A stretch of DNA of 64,000 nt from Natronosalvus caseinilyticus (lineage in GTDB: Archaea > Halobacteriota > Halobacteria > Halobacteriales > Natrialbaceae): NCBI RefSeq assembly GCF_017357105.1, contig NZ_CP071596.1, positions 1,612,001-1,676,000 of the forward strand, read 5' to 3'. Made by a program: the position numbers and the translations under genes. Of the stretch, positions 25,769 to 34,310 are shown in pieces. Position 1 is the stretch's first letter. Each line of letters starts with the position of its first letter. The notes below the pieces were generated by a model. That model was not told the origin of the DNA, did not search any database, and saw only the letters and a program-made list of their open reading frames with translations.

Positions 25769-27186
25769 GTATCCGTACTACGCACAGGCGACCTAAACGC
25801 CTTGCGTTCCTGGCATTCCGCGGTCGGTCCTGGCGACCCTCCCATTCCGCGGTCGTCCGCATGTCGGTTCACCGAGTCGAACCGCGCGTCGCCAAGGTTC
25901 GCTCCGGTGTCCCGGTCGACGTACTCGACGGTCACGTCGATCTGGCGACCCGTCCGATCCTCGAGCGCGTCCTCGAGGGTAGAGACGAGGTCCGGGTAGG
26001 CGACACCGTCGGGACGGCGAATTACGGCGGTCACCTCGTAGGAGGTAGCCAGGTCGCCCCCGGCGAACTCCGTCCGGAGTTCGACGAGCTCGAGCCGGTC
26101 GTACTCGGGATTATCGAGGACGGTTCGGATCTCCTCGTTGACGTCGTTTTCGAAGGAGACGTGGTGGAAGAGGACGCCGCCGGCGAGCAGGCAGACGAGC
26201 GAGAGGACGAGGATTGCGGGAACGATCGCGCCGAGGCGGTCGCGGGCCAGGTTCCCACGCAGATCTCCCGGGACCCAGTGGTCGGGCCGGTAGCCGAGGT
26301 ACCAGAAGACGGCGAGGCCGGAGAGGACGATGGACGCGGCGTTGATCGTGAGCAGGACGAACGCTCCGGCCGCGACCAGGGGCGCGTTCCAGGCCAGGCC
26401 GATGCCCACGGCCGCCGCGGCGGGGATGAGCGCCGCGGCGATCATGACGCCGACGAGTGAGACGGGCAGGGCGGTCGCCAGCCCGAACGCGCCCGCAGCA
26501 CCGGCGCAGATGCCAATGAGCAGCGAGAGGAGGTCGGGCGAGATGCGGGTGCTCACCTGGTGGATGGCCGTGATCTCGATAGTCGAGGGGACGATGGCCC
26601 CCGAGCGGACGAGCCAGGCGAACGCGAACGCCCCGGCCATCGCGGCCACCAGCCCGCCGACGAGCGAGGAGATGCCGCCGACGATCATGCCGCGGTCGTT
26701 GAGCACCATCCCGACGGTGCCGGTCAGCGCGGCGCTCACCTGCGGGGCGATGACCATCGACCCCACGACGATAGCCGGCGAGTCGAGCAGAAGGCCGGCC
26801 GTCGCCACGACTGCACTCAGAAGCGTCATCGCGTAGTAGGTGAGGCGGTTCGGCGTCATGTTCAGTGCCCGCGTCCGAATCTCTTCGTAGAAGATACTGT
26901 CGTCGGACTCGCTCCCGCTGACGAAGCGCTTCTCGAGGGACTCGAGGCCCGGCGTCCGTGCCGTCTCGATCGAACTGACGACGATGAAGTCGTCGTCGAC
27001 GCCGGCTTCCTCGAGCGTCTCGAGGACCTCCTCGACGGCCTGTGTGGGCAACGGAAACTGGACGATGACGCTGTCTTCCTCGTCGGTGTTCTCCCGGAGG
27101 GTTACGTAGTCGATCCCCTCGGTGTCGAGCGCGAACAGCACGTCGTCCCGGACGGCGGAGGGGACGAGCGCCTGTATCAGTCGCAT
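25765..27186 (-). CDS. DUF389 / TIGR00341 family membrane protein
   Basis: A 473-residue protein. The N-terminal 100 residues form a regulatory-like alpha/beta domain (MRLIQALVPS, then DFIVVSSIETART). A DUF389 membrane domain follows with about eight helices and the signature NRLTYYAMTLLSAVVATAGL and SPAIVVGSMVIAPQVSA. A C-terminal soluble part has an acidic alpha/beta segment. Start ATG 27186 matches the family N-terminus; the frame opens five codons earlier. The function of DUF389 is not known to me beyond a predicted transporter or sensor. The stop overlaps the Grx-TrxR start by 4 bases, tying it to thiol redox metabolism in this genome. Confidence 0.88.
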   Translation of the reverse strand: MRLIQALVPSAVRDDVLFALDTEGIDYVTLRENTDEEDSVIVQFPLPTQAVEEVLETLEEAGVDDDFIVVSSIETARTPGLESLEKRFVSGSESDDSIFYEEIRTRALNMTPNRLTYYAMTLLSAVVATAGLLLDSPAIVVGSMVIAPQVSAALTGTVGMVLNDRGMIVGGISSLVGGLVAAMAGAFAFAWLVRSGAIVPSTIEITAIHQVSTRISPDLLSLLIGICAGAAGAFGLATALPVSLVGVMIAAALIPAAAAVGIGLAWNAPLVAAGAFVLLTINAASIVLSGLAVFWYLGYRPDHWVPGDLRGNLARDRLGAIVPAILVLSLVCLLAGGVLFHHVSFENDVNEEIRTVLDNPEYDRLELVELRTEFAGGDLATSYEVTAVIRRPDGVAYPDLVSTLEDALEDRTGRQIDVTVEYVDRDTGANLGDARFDSVNRHADDRGMGGSPGPTAECQERKAFRSPVRSTDT

Positions 27187-27344
27187 CGCCGGCGATACCA
27201 CGGCCCCCTAGTTACGTCTTTATCGTCCTGACAGTCGCCGTGAACGGACCGTCCGCAGTCGAAGGTGATGGTGACGGCGATGGCGTTGGCGTGGGGTGAT
27301 CACGATGACGATGCGTTTACGGCCCGTCCGACCGACTCGCGAGT

Positions 27345-27629
27345 ATGCCCGCTGAACTCGAGGAGAAGACCGATCGCTACGGCACCCTCTTGGCGGAGGC
27401 GCTCGAGGCGGCGACCATCGCGCCGCCGGAGGGAACCCCGATGGCGGAGGCTGCCGCGGAGTGTCACGAGATGGCCCGGTCGTACCTCGAGGACGGTCGC
27501 CACTTTCGGGAGGAAGGCGACCTGGTGAACGCGCTCGCGGCGTTCTCCTACGGACACGCCTGGCTCGATGCCGGGGCTCGGATCGGACTATTCGACGTGC
27601 CAACCGAGGGTCACCTCTTCACCGTCTGA
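27345..27629 (+). CDS. DUF357 family protein
   Basis: A 94-residue helical protein of the archaeal DUF357 family, with MAEAAAECHEMARSYLED followed by GDLVNALAAFSYGHAWLDAG near the C-terminus. The fold is predicted as a small antiparallel helical bundle resembling TPR-like modules. Function unknown. It sits 208 bases upstream of the TFB gene on the same strand, separated by a clear promoter, so they are probably separate transcripts. Confidence 0.85.
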   Translation: MPAELEEKTDRYGTLLAEALEAATIAPPEGTPMAEAAAECHEMARSYLEDGRHFREEGDLVNALAAFSYGHAWLDAGARIGLFDVPTEGHLFTV

Positions 27630-27735
27630 CGGTGCCGGGAATTCCAGCGCTCGACAGCTGATCAGCAACGAACGATCATGTAATAACCGAAACGTACATA
27701 ACTACTCGCGTGACTTCTTTATAAAGAAGGCAAAA

Positions 27736-27746
27736 GCTTTATATGC
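27736..27746 (+). promoter_or_regulatory. TATA box region of the tfb gene
   Basis: AAAGCTTTATATG around 27732-27744 is a strong archaeal TATA element, about 95 bases before the TFB start. An inverted TTCTTTATAAAGAA at 27715-27728 lies just upstream and could be the BRE/operator side or a second TATA. Confidence 0.55.
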
Positions 27747-27836
27747 CTTTCGCCCTTACCGTATGTTAGCTGGAGCGTCCGGGTTTTCTTCTGGTTCCCC
27801 CCACCCGGGAGCTCTGAGTAACTGAGTCGATACACC

Positions 27837-28802
27837 ATGACAGATACGACAATTCGAACCTACAGTGGCGAGACACAGCGGGAACAGGAGCCGCGAGCCA
27901 GCGAGGACGAGCAGTGCCCCGAGTGCGGCGGCCGACTGGTCTCGGATAGCGAGCACGCCGAGACGGTCTGCTCGGAGTGTGGCCTGGTCGTCGAGGAAGA
28001 CGAAATCGACCGCGGGCCCGAGTGGCGCGCGTTCGACTCCGCCGAGAAGGACAAGAAGTCTCGCGTCGGCGCGCCGACGACCAAGATGATGCACGACCAG
28101 GGCCTGTCGACCAACATCGGCTGGCAGGACAAGGACGCCTACGGGCGTTCGCTCTCGAGTCGCCAGCGCCAGAAGATGCAGCGCCTGCGCACCTGGAACG
28201 AGCGCTTCCGCACCCGGGACAGCAAGGAGCGCAACCTCAAGCAGGCCCTCGGCGAGATCGACCGCATGGCCAGCGCTCTCGGCCTCCCGGAGAACGTCCG
28301 GGAGACCGCCAGCGTGATCTACCGGCGAGCGCTCGACGAGGACCTGCTCCCGGGACGCTCGATCGAGGGCGTCGCCACCTCGGCGCTGTACGCCGCCGCG
28401 CGACAGGCGGGGACGCCGCGCAGCCTCGACGAGATCGCCGCCGTCAGCCGCGTCGACCGAATGGAGCTGACCCGGACCTACCGCTACATCGTCCGCCAGC
28501 TCAACCTCGAGATCAAGCCGGCCGACCCCGAGAGCTACGTCCCACGGTTCATCAGCGACCTGGACCTCTCGGACGAGACCGAGCGCCGGGCCCGGAGCCT
28601 GCTCGAGTCGGCCCGCAAGCAGGGCGTCCACAGCGGCAAGTCGCCGGTCGGCCTCGCGGCCGCGTCGGTGTACGCCGCCGCCTTGCTGACCAACGAAAAG
28701 GTCACCCAGAACGACGTCAGCGAGGTCGCGAGCATCTCCGAAGTGACCATCCGAAACCGGTACAAGGAGTTGCTCGAGGCCAGCGACACGATGACGGTCT
28801 AA
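27837..28802 (+). CDS. tfb: Transcription initiation factor TFB (TFIIB)
   Basis: A 321-residue TFB. The N-terminal zinc ribbon shows CPECGG and CSECGLV. The B-reader/linker region has RGPEWRAF and the charged KMQRLRTWNERFR. Two cyclin repeats follow (about residues 120-215 and 220-310), with SVIYRRALDEDLLPGRSIEG and the second-repeat GVHSGKSPVGLAAASVYAAA. The end NRYKELLEASD is typical of haloarchaeal TFBs. It recruits RNA polymerase to TBP-bound TATA boxes. Haloarchaea usually have several TFB paralogs with partly different promoters; which paralog this is cannot be told here. Confidence 0.96.
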   Translation: MTDTTIRTYSGETQREQEPRASEDEQCPECGGRLVSDSEHAETVCSECGLVVEEDEIDRGPEWRAFDSAEKDKKSRVGAPTTKMMHDQGLSTNIGWQDKDAYGRSLSSRQRQKMQRLRTWNERFRTRDSKERNLKQALGEIDRMASALGLPENVRETASVIYRRALDEDLLPGRSIEGVATSALYAAARQAGTPRSLDEIAAVSRVDRMELTRTYRYIVRQLNLEIKPADPESYVPRFISDLDLSDETERRARSLLESARKQGVHSGKSPVGLAAASVYAAALLTNEKVTQNDVSEVASISEVTIRNRYKELLEASDTMTV

Positions 28803-28906
28803 GATCGGTCGACAGCGTGTCCGTCGGTTCGGTGTCGATCGACTCGTCGTTTCATCGTTTCAGGTGCGCGGTAACGTTTTTGACGGTGGGTGTGTATTGA
28901 CATAGC

Positions 28907-29086
28907 ATGGTCGAAACGACCGTCCAACTCGTCTGCCCTGAATGCGTCAAAGAATGGCAACTGACGCCCGCTGAATTGCCCGACTCCACCTCAATGTTTC
29001 ACTGTCCTAACTGCCACGCTTCCCGGCGAATGGCCGAATTTACCCGGACGGATCGCGATCTGCGAACGTTGAAACAACTCGGGTAA
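28907..29086 (+). CDS. Small CxxC zinc-ribbon protein
   Basis: A 59-residue protein: start MVETTVQLVCPEC, end LRTLKQLG. Two CPxC knuckles (CPEC and CPNC, about 26 residues apart) form a classic zinc ribbon. A basic helix follows (HASRRMAEFTRTDRDL). Similar small zinc ribbons are widespread in haloarchaea; function unknown, nucleic-acid or protein binding is plausible. A stop-free frame, the paired cysteines and a normal codon bias support it. It follows tfb by 104 bases and may share regulation. Confidence 0.8.
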   Translation: MVETTVQLVCPECVKEWQLTPAELPDSTSMFHCPNCHASRRMAEFTRTDRDLRTLKQLG

Positions 29087-29602
29087 CTGCGACGTTCGTC
29101 GAGCTTTTTTCGATCGCACCCGTGCAGAGCGCCGCCGCTCGAAGGGTGAACGAGCGCTCGATGCTCGAGTCCGGGTTCGCGTCGAGTTCGCGCGAGTTCG
29201 AGTTCGCACGAATCCAGGTTGACTCCGGCCTCGACCGTCGACGACCGGAACGCGACCATACGTCGGTTTTCGACCCCGGTTTCCGACCAATTTACACGGC
29301 AGTGACTCGACGTCAGCGAGCGACACGTTCCGTCGTTCGTGTCGATTTCTCCATCCCTACTGGCGACCAGTTTCGTCCGCACAGCCACTCCGATCGGCGG
29401 TCCGAGGAAAACCTCGTTGGATTCCGTCAGAAACCGGAGATTTCGTCGTTCAAATCCTCGTTAGGCCGATCCTTCCGAGTGGTTTTTGAAGAGCGATTTC
29501 CCCTCGAGATGGTCTCGAACGGCGAAATTTCGTTCAATCGTCACCTGGAGCGTGTTAACGAGACTCAAGATAATAATATAACCCTGCAGTGGGTATGATT
29601 GC
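29087..29602. other. Intergenic region, no supported gene
   Basis: About 516 bases between the zinc-ribbon gene and the UPF0058 gene. Frames on either strand (for example 29122-29598 plus) overlap each other and give Arg/Ser-rich translations without motifs. AT content rises toward 29570, where AATAATATAACC (29571-29582) is a likely TATA element for the UPF0058 gene, placing a start of transcription at or next to its first codon (leaderless). Confidence 0.55.
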
Positions 29603-29608
29603 ATGGTT

Positions 29609-29845
29609 ATGAAGAAACAAGAGCTCATTCACCTTCACGGCCTTCTTGCCGAAGTATCGAACCACTGTGCTAACTGGGAGGACTGTTCGGTTTCGCTCGA
29701 CGAGTACGAGTCTCTTGGGATTCGACCGACATCGATCCACAAATCGAAAACCGATCACAAAGCTGCTGTTTTTGCGCTGGCTGGGGGAATTACGCAACCG
29801 ATGCGAGAGGGGGAGGCGGAAGCAGTCGCAGCCACGGCCGACTGA
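29609..29845 (+). CDS. UPF0058 family protein
   Basis: A 78-residue protein of the archaeal UPF0058 family. The family's opening KKQELIHLHGLLAEV and the central GIRPTSIHKSKTDHK are intact, and the His/Asp-rich pattern suggests metal binding. ATG 29609 gives the usual N-terminus (MKKQEL); ATG 29603 adds two residues and is equally possible. A TATA-like AATAATATA ends about 27 bases upstream. Function unknown. Codon use is less GC-rich than in the neighbours. Confidence 0.85.
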   Translation: MKKQELIHLHGLLAEVSNHCANWEDCSVSLDEYESLGIRPTSIHKSKTDHKAAVFALAGGITQPMREGEAEAVAATAD

Positions 29846-29905
29846 GTTTCCTGCGATACCCTGATCAACGACACCACCGACTGGAAAGACTGGCGCTATC
29901 TGACG

Positions 29906-29975
29906 TTTGATTTCGATTTCGATTTCGACTCTCGACGTTCGACGTTCGTTTTCGACCCCGACCTTCGACTTCGAC
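29906..29975 (+). repeat. TTCGAT/TTCGAC hexamer repeat
   Basis: Intergenic run of 6-base units: TTTCGA three times from 29910, then TTCGAC variants to about 29975. No gene is seen in 29846-30130. Confidence 0.6.
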
Positions 29976-30130
29976 GCAAAAACCAGTTTTGCCGTCTCTC
30001 TTTGTGTTTCACTACCCACAGTCGTTCTTCGAGCGCCCTCGGCGACGGACTGTGCTGCTCTCGCTCGAGGCGTACGCTGGCTCCGTATTCGTGCGATGAC
30101 TGGTCGACTATTGCGTCCGGTTCGTGACTG

Positions 30131-30679
30131 TCACTCGAGCAAATCTTCGAATTCGGGGAGAACGTCGTCGTCCGTCTCGGAGCTCTGATCGTCAGCGGCG
30201 TCTTCGCTGGGAGTCTCGTCGTCTCGAGCCGATTCGTCGGTCGACGTTTCGTTGTCGCTATTGCTGTCCGTGTCGCTGTCGTCGTCCGTGTCGCTGTCGT
30301 CGTCCGTGTCGCTGTCGTCCGTGTCGCTGTCGTCGTCCTCGTCGTCCTCGAGCACCTCGACCGAAAGCACCTCCAGCGGGATGTTCTCGAGGCGCTGACC
30401 GATCTCCTTGCGGGCGATTCGGGAGGCGTGTTCCTCGCGTTCGACGTTGAACACGGTTATCTCGAGCTCGAGGGCGACGAGGGCCTCGTCGGCGGCGATG
30501 AACGCGGGCGGCAGTTCCTCGCCGCCGGGGGAGGTGCGCTTGCCCATGTTGATCTCGACGTAGTTCAGGTCAGGGTTCAGCATCTCGCCAGTTTTCGAGA
30601 TGGCGATACGGATTGCCTCGTCCTCCGTCTCGACGTCGAACACCGGCACGGCAGCTTCGACGACAACCCTGCAGTGCAT
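30131..30679 (-). CDS. DUF555 (UPF0212) family protein with long acidic tail
   Basis: A 182-residue protein. Residues 1-110 match the archaeal DUF555/UPF0212 family (HCRVVVEAAVPVFDVETEDE, ISKTGEMLNPDLNYVEI, GEELPPAFIAADEALVAL). After residue 110 comes a Ser/Asp/Thr low-complexity tail with DDSDTDD repeats and two short conserved-looking ends (VLPEFEDLLE). The DNA repeat is visible at 30260-30350. Function unknown; the fold seems to be two related alpha/beta halves. The gene is divergent from the glycosylase gene at 30828. Confidence 0.85.
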   Translation of the reverse strand: MHCRVVVEAAVPVFDVETEDEAIRIAISKTGEMLNPDLNYVEINMGKRTSPGGEELPPAFIAADEALVALELEITVFNVEREEHASRIARKEIGQRLENIPLEVLSVEVLEDDEDDDSDTDDSDTDDDSDTDDDSDTDSNSDNETSTDESARDDETPSEDAADDQSSETDDDVLPEFEDLLE

Positions 30680-30827
30680 AGTGAGCTATTGTATCGCATT
30701 CGGTATGAAGGTTCGCCCGTAGTGGGCCACAGGCGTCGGTCTCGGTCTCGCTCCCGCTGTCGAATTTTCGAACCGGGCCGAAATCAGAAGGCCCATACCC
30801 GCACCCACGAAGGCCACGACGAGAGCG

Positions 30828-31739
30828 ATGGCGACAGCCACTGTCAGCGACACGATTGCCGTCGAAGCCCTCTCGGGCGGGTTCGACCTGTACCTCACCC
30901 TCGAGAGCGGCCAGAGCTACCTCTGGACGCGAAGCGACGGCGAGATGTACACGGACCGTCGGGCGCCCGAGACGTGGTACCGGACCGTCGTCGACGACGT
31001 TCCGATCCGGGTGCGCCAGCCCGACGGCCCCGGTGGCGACCTCGAGTGGCACTCGACGGTCGACGCCGACCCGCTCGTCCGCGAACTGTTGCGTCTCGAG
31101 GACGACCTCGAGGCGATCGCCGCGGACGCGCCCGACGATCCGCTGATACGGGCGGCGTACGCGGCCCACGACGGGATGCGACTGGTCGACGACCCACCCT
31201 TCGGGACGTTGATCTCGTTCATCTGTTCGGCGCAGATGCGCGTTGGACGGATCCACGGCATGGTTTCGACGCTCGCGCGGGAGTACGGCGACGCCTACGC
31301 GCTCGCCGGCCAGACCGTCTACGCCTTCCCGACGCCCGACCAGCTCGCGAGGGCCACCGAAGCCGACCTCCGGGACCTGCGCCTGGGGTATCGCGCCCCC
31401 TACGTCCAGCGCACGGCCGAGATGGTCGCAGACGGCGAGGCCCGCCCCGAGGACGCCTGCGACCTCGAGTACGAGGCCGCTCGCGAGTACCTCACGCGGT
31501 TCGTCGGCGTCGGCGACAAGGTGGCCGACTGCGTCCTGCTCTTCTCGCTGGGGTTCGACGAGGCCGTGCCTCTCGACACGTGGATCAGGAGCGCCATCGC
31601 GGAGTACTACCCCGATTGCGACCAGGGATCGTACGCCGAGACGTCTCGAGCGATTCGCGAGCGACTCGGCGGGCGTTACGCCGGGTATGCCCAGACGTAC
31701 CTCTTCCATCACCTGCGGACGGGTGCCGTCGACGCGTAA
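30828..31739 (+). CDS. 8-oxoguanine DNA glycosylase (OGG1-like, HhH-GPD)
   Basis: A 303-residue HhH-GPD glycosylase/lyase. The N-terminal beta domain shows LTLESGQSYLW. The HhH-GPD core has FICSAQMRVGRI and the helix-hairpin-helix GVGDKVADCVLLFSLG with the Schiff-base lysine K231 and the catalytic aspartate D250 in VPLDTW. The 19-residue K-D spacing equals that of human OGG1 (K249/D268). It excises oxidised purines in base excision repair and can also nick abasic sites. The start ATG 30828 precedes a conserved IAVEALSGG segment. It is monocistronic. Confidence 0.92.
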   Translation: MATATVSDTIAVEALSGGFDLYLTLESGQSYLWTRSDGEMYTDRRAPETWYRTVVDDVPIRVRQPDGPGGDLEWHSTVDADPLVRELLRLEDDLEAIAADAPDDPLIRAAYAAHDGMRLVDDPPFGTLISFICSAQMRVGRIHGMVSTLAREYGDAYALAGQTVYAFPTPDQLARATEADLRDLRLGYRAPYVQRTAEMVADGEARPEDACDLEYEAAREYLTRFVGVGDKVADCVLLFSLGFDEAVPLDTWIRSAIAEYYPDCDQGSYAETSRAIRERLGGRYAGYAQTYLFHHLRTGAVDA

Positions 31740-31945
31740 GCGGTTCGCGAGAAATTCGGCCCGCAACCGATTCGGCCCCTCGAGCTGGCGTCGACGCGTG
31801 ACGCGAACAGCAGTCCGTCTCTCGAGATGCCGACGAACGCTCGAGGTAACTCGAGAGTAACAACGCGAGTCTGGAGTCACCCGCGACTCGAGAGCCACAG
31901 TGCGAGTCGAGAGTTACAGCGAGGGTCGAAGACGACGGGCTGGCG

Positions 31946-32479
31946 TCAGTGGGCCGGCTCTTCTGCCGGCGCGACCATGTCCTCGATCCGGAGAATCAGG
32001 ATGTTGTTCGTGTCGTCTTTCCCATCGAGTACTCCCTCGATGACCAGTTTCGACAGCGGCGTCGGCCCGACGGTGACGCTGTCGCCCTCGTGGATGTCAC
32101 CGGTCGAGCCCTGGACGTGAATCTCGGCCCGGCAGAGTTCCGGGTGGTGGACGCTCGAGAGGTCGATCTCCTCGACGATGATCCCCTCGATCGGGGTGCC
32201 CTCGTGGGTGAGCGGGACGGCCGCCGGCTCGTCCATTTGCTGGATCTCGAGGGCCTCGAAGGCGGCTGCAGTCGGTTTGTAGCCGCCTTTGGGGCCAGGT
32301 ACGCCCTCGACCAGCTGGAGGGCCTTCAGGCTCTGCATCTGGTTGCGGATGGTTCCCGGGTTGCGGTCGACCTGCTCGGCGATGTCTTCACCTTTGATCG
32401 CATCTTCGTCCTCGGAGTGAAGATTGGTGAGCGCACGCAAAATTTTCTTTTGGCTCGGGGTAAGCTCGATTGATGACAT
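31946..32479 (-). CDS. Haloarchaeal HTH regulator (Rrf2-like winged helix)
   Basis: A 177-residue regulator. A winged helix covers about residues 1-75 (LTPSQKKILRALTNLHSEDE, KGEDIAEQVDRNPGTIRNQM, LVEGVPGPKGGYKPT), which resembles Rrf2/MarR-type wings. The second half is a beta-rich sensor or dimer domain of unknown ligand (GIIVEEIDLSSVHHPELC, HEGDSVTVGPT). No Fe-S cysteine triad is present (a single Cys), so it is not an IscR-type Fe-S sensor. The 3' side borders repeats in 31840-31940. Targets unknown. Confidence 0.82.
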   Translation of the reverse strand: MSSIELTPSQKKILRALTNLHSEDEDAIKGEDIAEQVDRNPGTIRNQMQSLKALQLVEGVPGPKGGYKPTAAAFEALEIQQMDEPAAVPLTHEGTPIEGIIVEEIDLSSVHHPELCRAEIHVQGSTGDIHEGDSVTVGPTPLSKLVIEGVLDGKDDTNNILILRIEDMVAPAEEPAH

Positions 32480-32566
32480 GGTGAATCCTTGGTAATTGAT
32501 TTGCTTAAATCCGATGGTCAGGTTCGGTTTCGATAGCTATCTCGAATTTCTTCACGACCGTAGTGA

Positions 32567-33751
32567 CTACTCCCACGACTGGAGTCGTGGGCTTCCCTCA
32601 CTGAGGGTTAGGCTCACGTCTTCCGGGGAGTTCGCAGGTTCTGTCTCACCGTTTGTTCCCTCGAGTCTGACCTGCGTTTCGGGCTGAGCCACAACAGCCC
32701 CCACCGTCGATAGCGGGCTCTGAAGGTCCTTACCGACGGCTCGTTTTCCGATGTTCGACGCACCGTTCTTGTCCGCATTATCATCCAACTCACACTCGTG
32801 ACACTCCAATCGACCCTGCACGTCACGACTCGTATTCTGTGACCCACACCGCCAACACGTCACCGACGTGTCCGCCTCGTTCACCGGCAAACACTCTCGA
32901 CCGTCGAGATGCGCTTTGTACGTGAGGATGGTCGCCAGCTTCGCGTACGGCATCTTGTGCGTCTTGTCGTTCACGTACCGCCCCTTATCGTTGTCGAAAC
33001 GCAAGCCCGTCAAATCACCGAACACGATGGCAGCGTTCCGTTTACGAGCGCGGGCGACGAGTCCGTTCGCCACCTGATGTAACTCGTGTTCGACCGTTCG
33101 CGACTCTTTGTCGCCGATGCGGTCGATAACCTGTGCCCCCGAACGAACCTTCGCCTTCCCGATGGACTTGCGGAGTTGCTTGTAGTGTTCGCGAATGCGT
33201 CGCACTTCCACGCCGTGGAATTTGGTCTCACGGTCGGAGAGGAACGTACTGACGGCTATCCATTTGGCACCCATATCGACGGCGAGTACGTCGTCGTACG
33301 CGTCTGCAACGGCCACAGACCGCTTGCAGACGAGATGGACGTACCACTCACCGTCGCGGCGGACGAGTTCCGAGTCTCGGATGTACTCGTCGGTGAGGAG
33401 GCGCGTGTCTTTCTCAGGAACGTGAACGGGTACCCAGATGCTGTCTCCGCGTTCTCGCTCGGGGTTGTAGACGGGGAGTTTAAACCACCACGACGAGAGA
33501 ACCGTATCCTCGTCGTGTTCAATGGTGATGCAGTCATTTCGAAGAACGACTGGTTGTTCGGTATCCTCGCGTGGGTTCTTGTTCGATTGGACTTTCCCCG
33601 CCTGTTGTTTGGTGGCGGAGTAGAGGTTCGCGTCATCGTCACCGTGAACGGCGTCTTGGAACGCGGTGTATTCGCGTTCGATGAGTCGGGCTTTCCGCTG
33701 AGTGAGTGAGTGGAGCCTGACCCGTATCGTGGTGGTGACTTCGCGACGCAT
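32567..33751 (-). CDS. tnpB: RNA-guided endonuclease TnpB (IS605 OrfB)
   Basis: A 394-residue TnpB starting at ATG 33751, one base after the tnpA stop; an ATG at 33787 inside tnpA would add 12 residues. The RuvC parts are VDMGAKW (D159, first catalytic Asp), FGDLTGL where the family's RuvC-II Glu would be, and DNADKNGASNIG (D327). The spacing of 86 and 82 residues equals that of the active ISDra2 TnpB residues 191/278/361, so the Glu position is Gly here (G245). A zinc finger CWRC...CHEC lies between. The reduced triad questions its cleavage activity. The last codons run through the right-end hairpin. Confidence 0.9.
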   Translation of the reverse strand: MRREVTTTIRVRLHSLTQRKARLIEREYTAFQDAVHGDDDANLYSATKQQAGKVQSNKNPREDTEQPVVLRNDCITIEHDEDTVLSSWWFKLPVYNPERERGDSIWVPVHVPEKDTRLLTDEYIRDSELVRRDGEWYVHLVCKRSVAVADAYDDVLAVDMGAKWIAVSTFLSDRETKFHGVEVRRIREHYKQLRKSIGKAKVRSGAQVIDRIGDKESRTVEHELHQVANGLVARARKRNAAIVFGDLTGLRFDNDKGRYVNDKTHKMPYAKLATILTYKAHLDGRECLPVNEADTSVTCWRCGSQNTSRDVQGRLECHECELDDNADKNGASNIGKRAVGKDLQSPLSTVGAVVAQPETQVRLEGTNGETEPANSPEDVSLTLSEGSPRLQSWE

Positions 33752-34256
33752 TTTATTGGCCGGTCTGGGCTTCGATGTATTCCTCAATGGTCTGGCTCGA
33801 TACCTCGCCTGCTGAGGAGACGAAGTACGAGCGCGTCCACAGCGAGGGGAGGCCGAAGTCGAATTCGTCTCGGAGGTTCCGCGAGGTGTAGCCCTTGATC
33901 TGTTGGATGATTTTGTTCGGGGAGAGTTTCGGATTCCCCGTGATGAACAGGTGTACGTGGTCGGGCTGGATTGCCAGCCGGAGTATGTCGAGGTCGAGTT
34001 CGTCGGCTTTCTCCTCGATGAGTTGTTCGAGACAGTCTACAACCTCGTCAGTCAGCACCGGCTTGCGGTACTTCGGACACCACACGAAGTGGTAGTGGAG
34101 GTTGTGTACCGACGTTCGCTCTCGACTATACCCACGAGGCATAGCCTTAGATAAAACTCACTCACTATTAGTTGCTTTGATTCTATCAACCCTACACCGT
34201 GCTAGGAGGAGCGATTGTGTCGGATTTGTCGGATACATCTCACGACTGAAGTCGTG
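32572..34256 (-). mobile_element. IS200/IS605-family element with tnpA and tnpB
   Basis: Transposase TnpA and RNA-guided nuclease TnpB in tandem on the minus strand, flanked by related hairpins: CCCACGAC-TGGA-GTCGTGGG at 32572-32591 (right end, inside the 3' end of tnpB) and CACGAC-TGAA-GTCGTG at 34241-34256 (left end, about 100 bases upstream of tnpA). Both are followed by GGGCTT, showing the two ends are homologous. Exact cleavage sites lie a few bases outside and were not fixed. The right-end region should also encode the omega RNA. Confidence 0.85.
33753..34142 (-). CDS. tnpA: IS200/IS605 transposase TnpA (HUH)
   Basis: A 129-residue Y1 HUH transposase. It has the HUH pair in PDHVHLFITGNP and the helix with catalytic Tyr in SSQTIEEYIEAQ, plus the typical LHYHFVWCPKYRKPVLT N-terminus. 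Full length for the family. It catalyses single-strand excision and insertion at the element ends. It is followed by tnpB with a one-base gap. It could drive movement of both this element and related MITEs such as the one at 24003. Confidence 0.95.
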   Translation of the reverse strand: MPRGYSRERTSVHNLHYHFVWCPKYRKPVLTDEVVDCLEQLIEEKADELDLDILRLAIQPDHVHLFITGNPKLSPNKIIQQIKGYTSRNLRDEFDFGLPSLWTRSYFVSSAGEVSSQTIEEYIEAQTGQ

Positions 34257-34310
34257 GGCTTTCTCCTTGACTTCGTGTAATCAATTCCCGCCCGCCCGTT
34301 CGCCGACGGA

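Noticed and set aside
30686-30898. A 70-codon minus-strand frame with one hydrophobic helix next to the DUF555 gene
   Set aside because: It overlaps the start of the OGG glycosylase on the opposite strand; a shorter version from an internal start cannot be excluded, but there is no supporting conservation in view.
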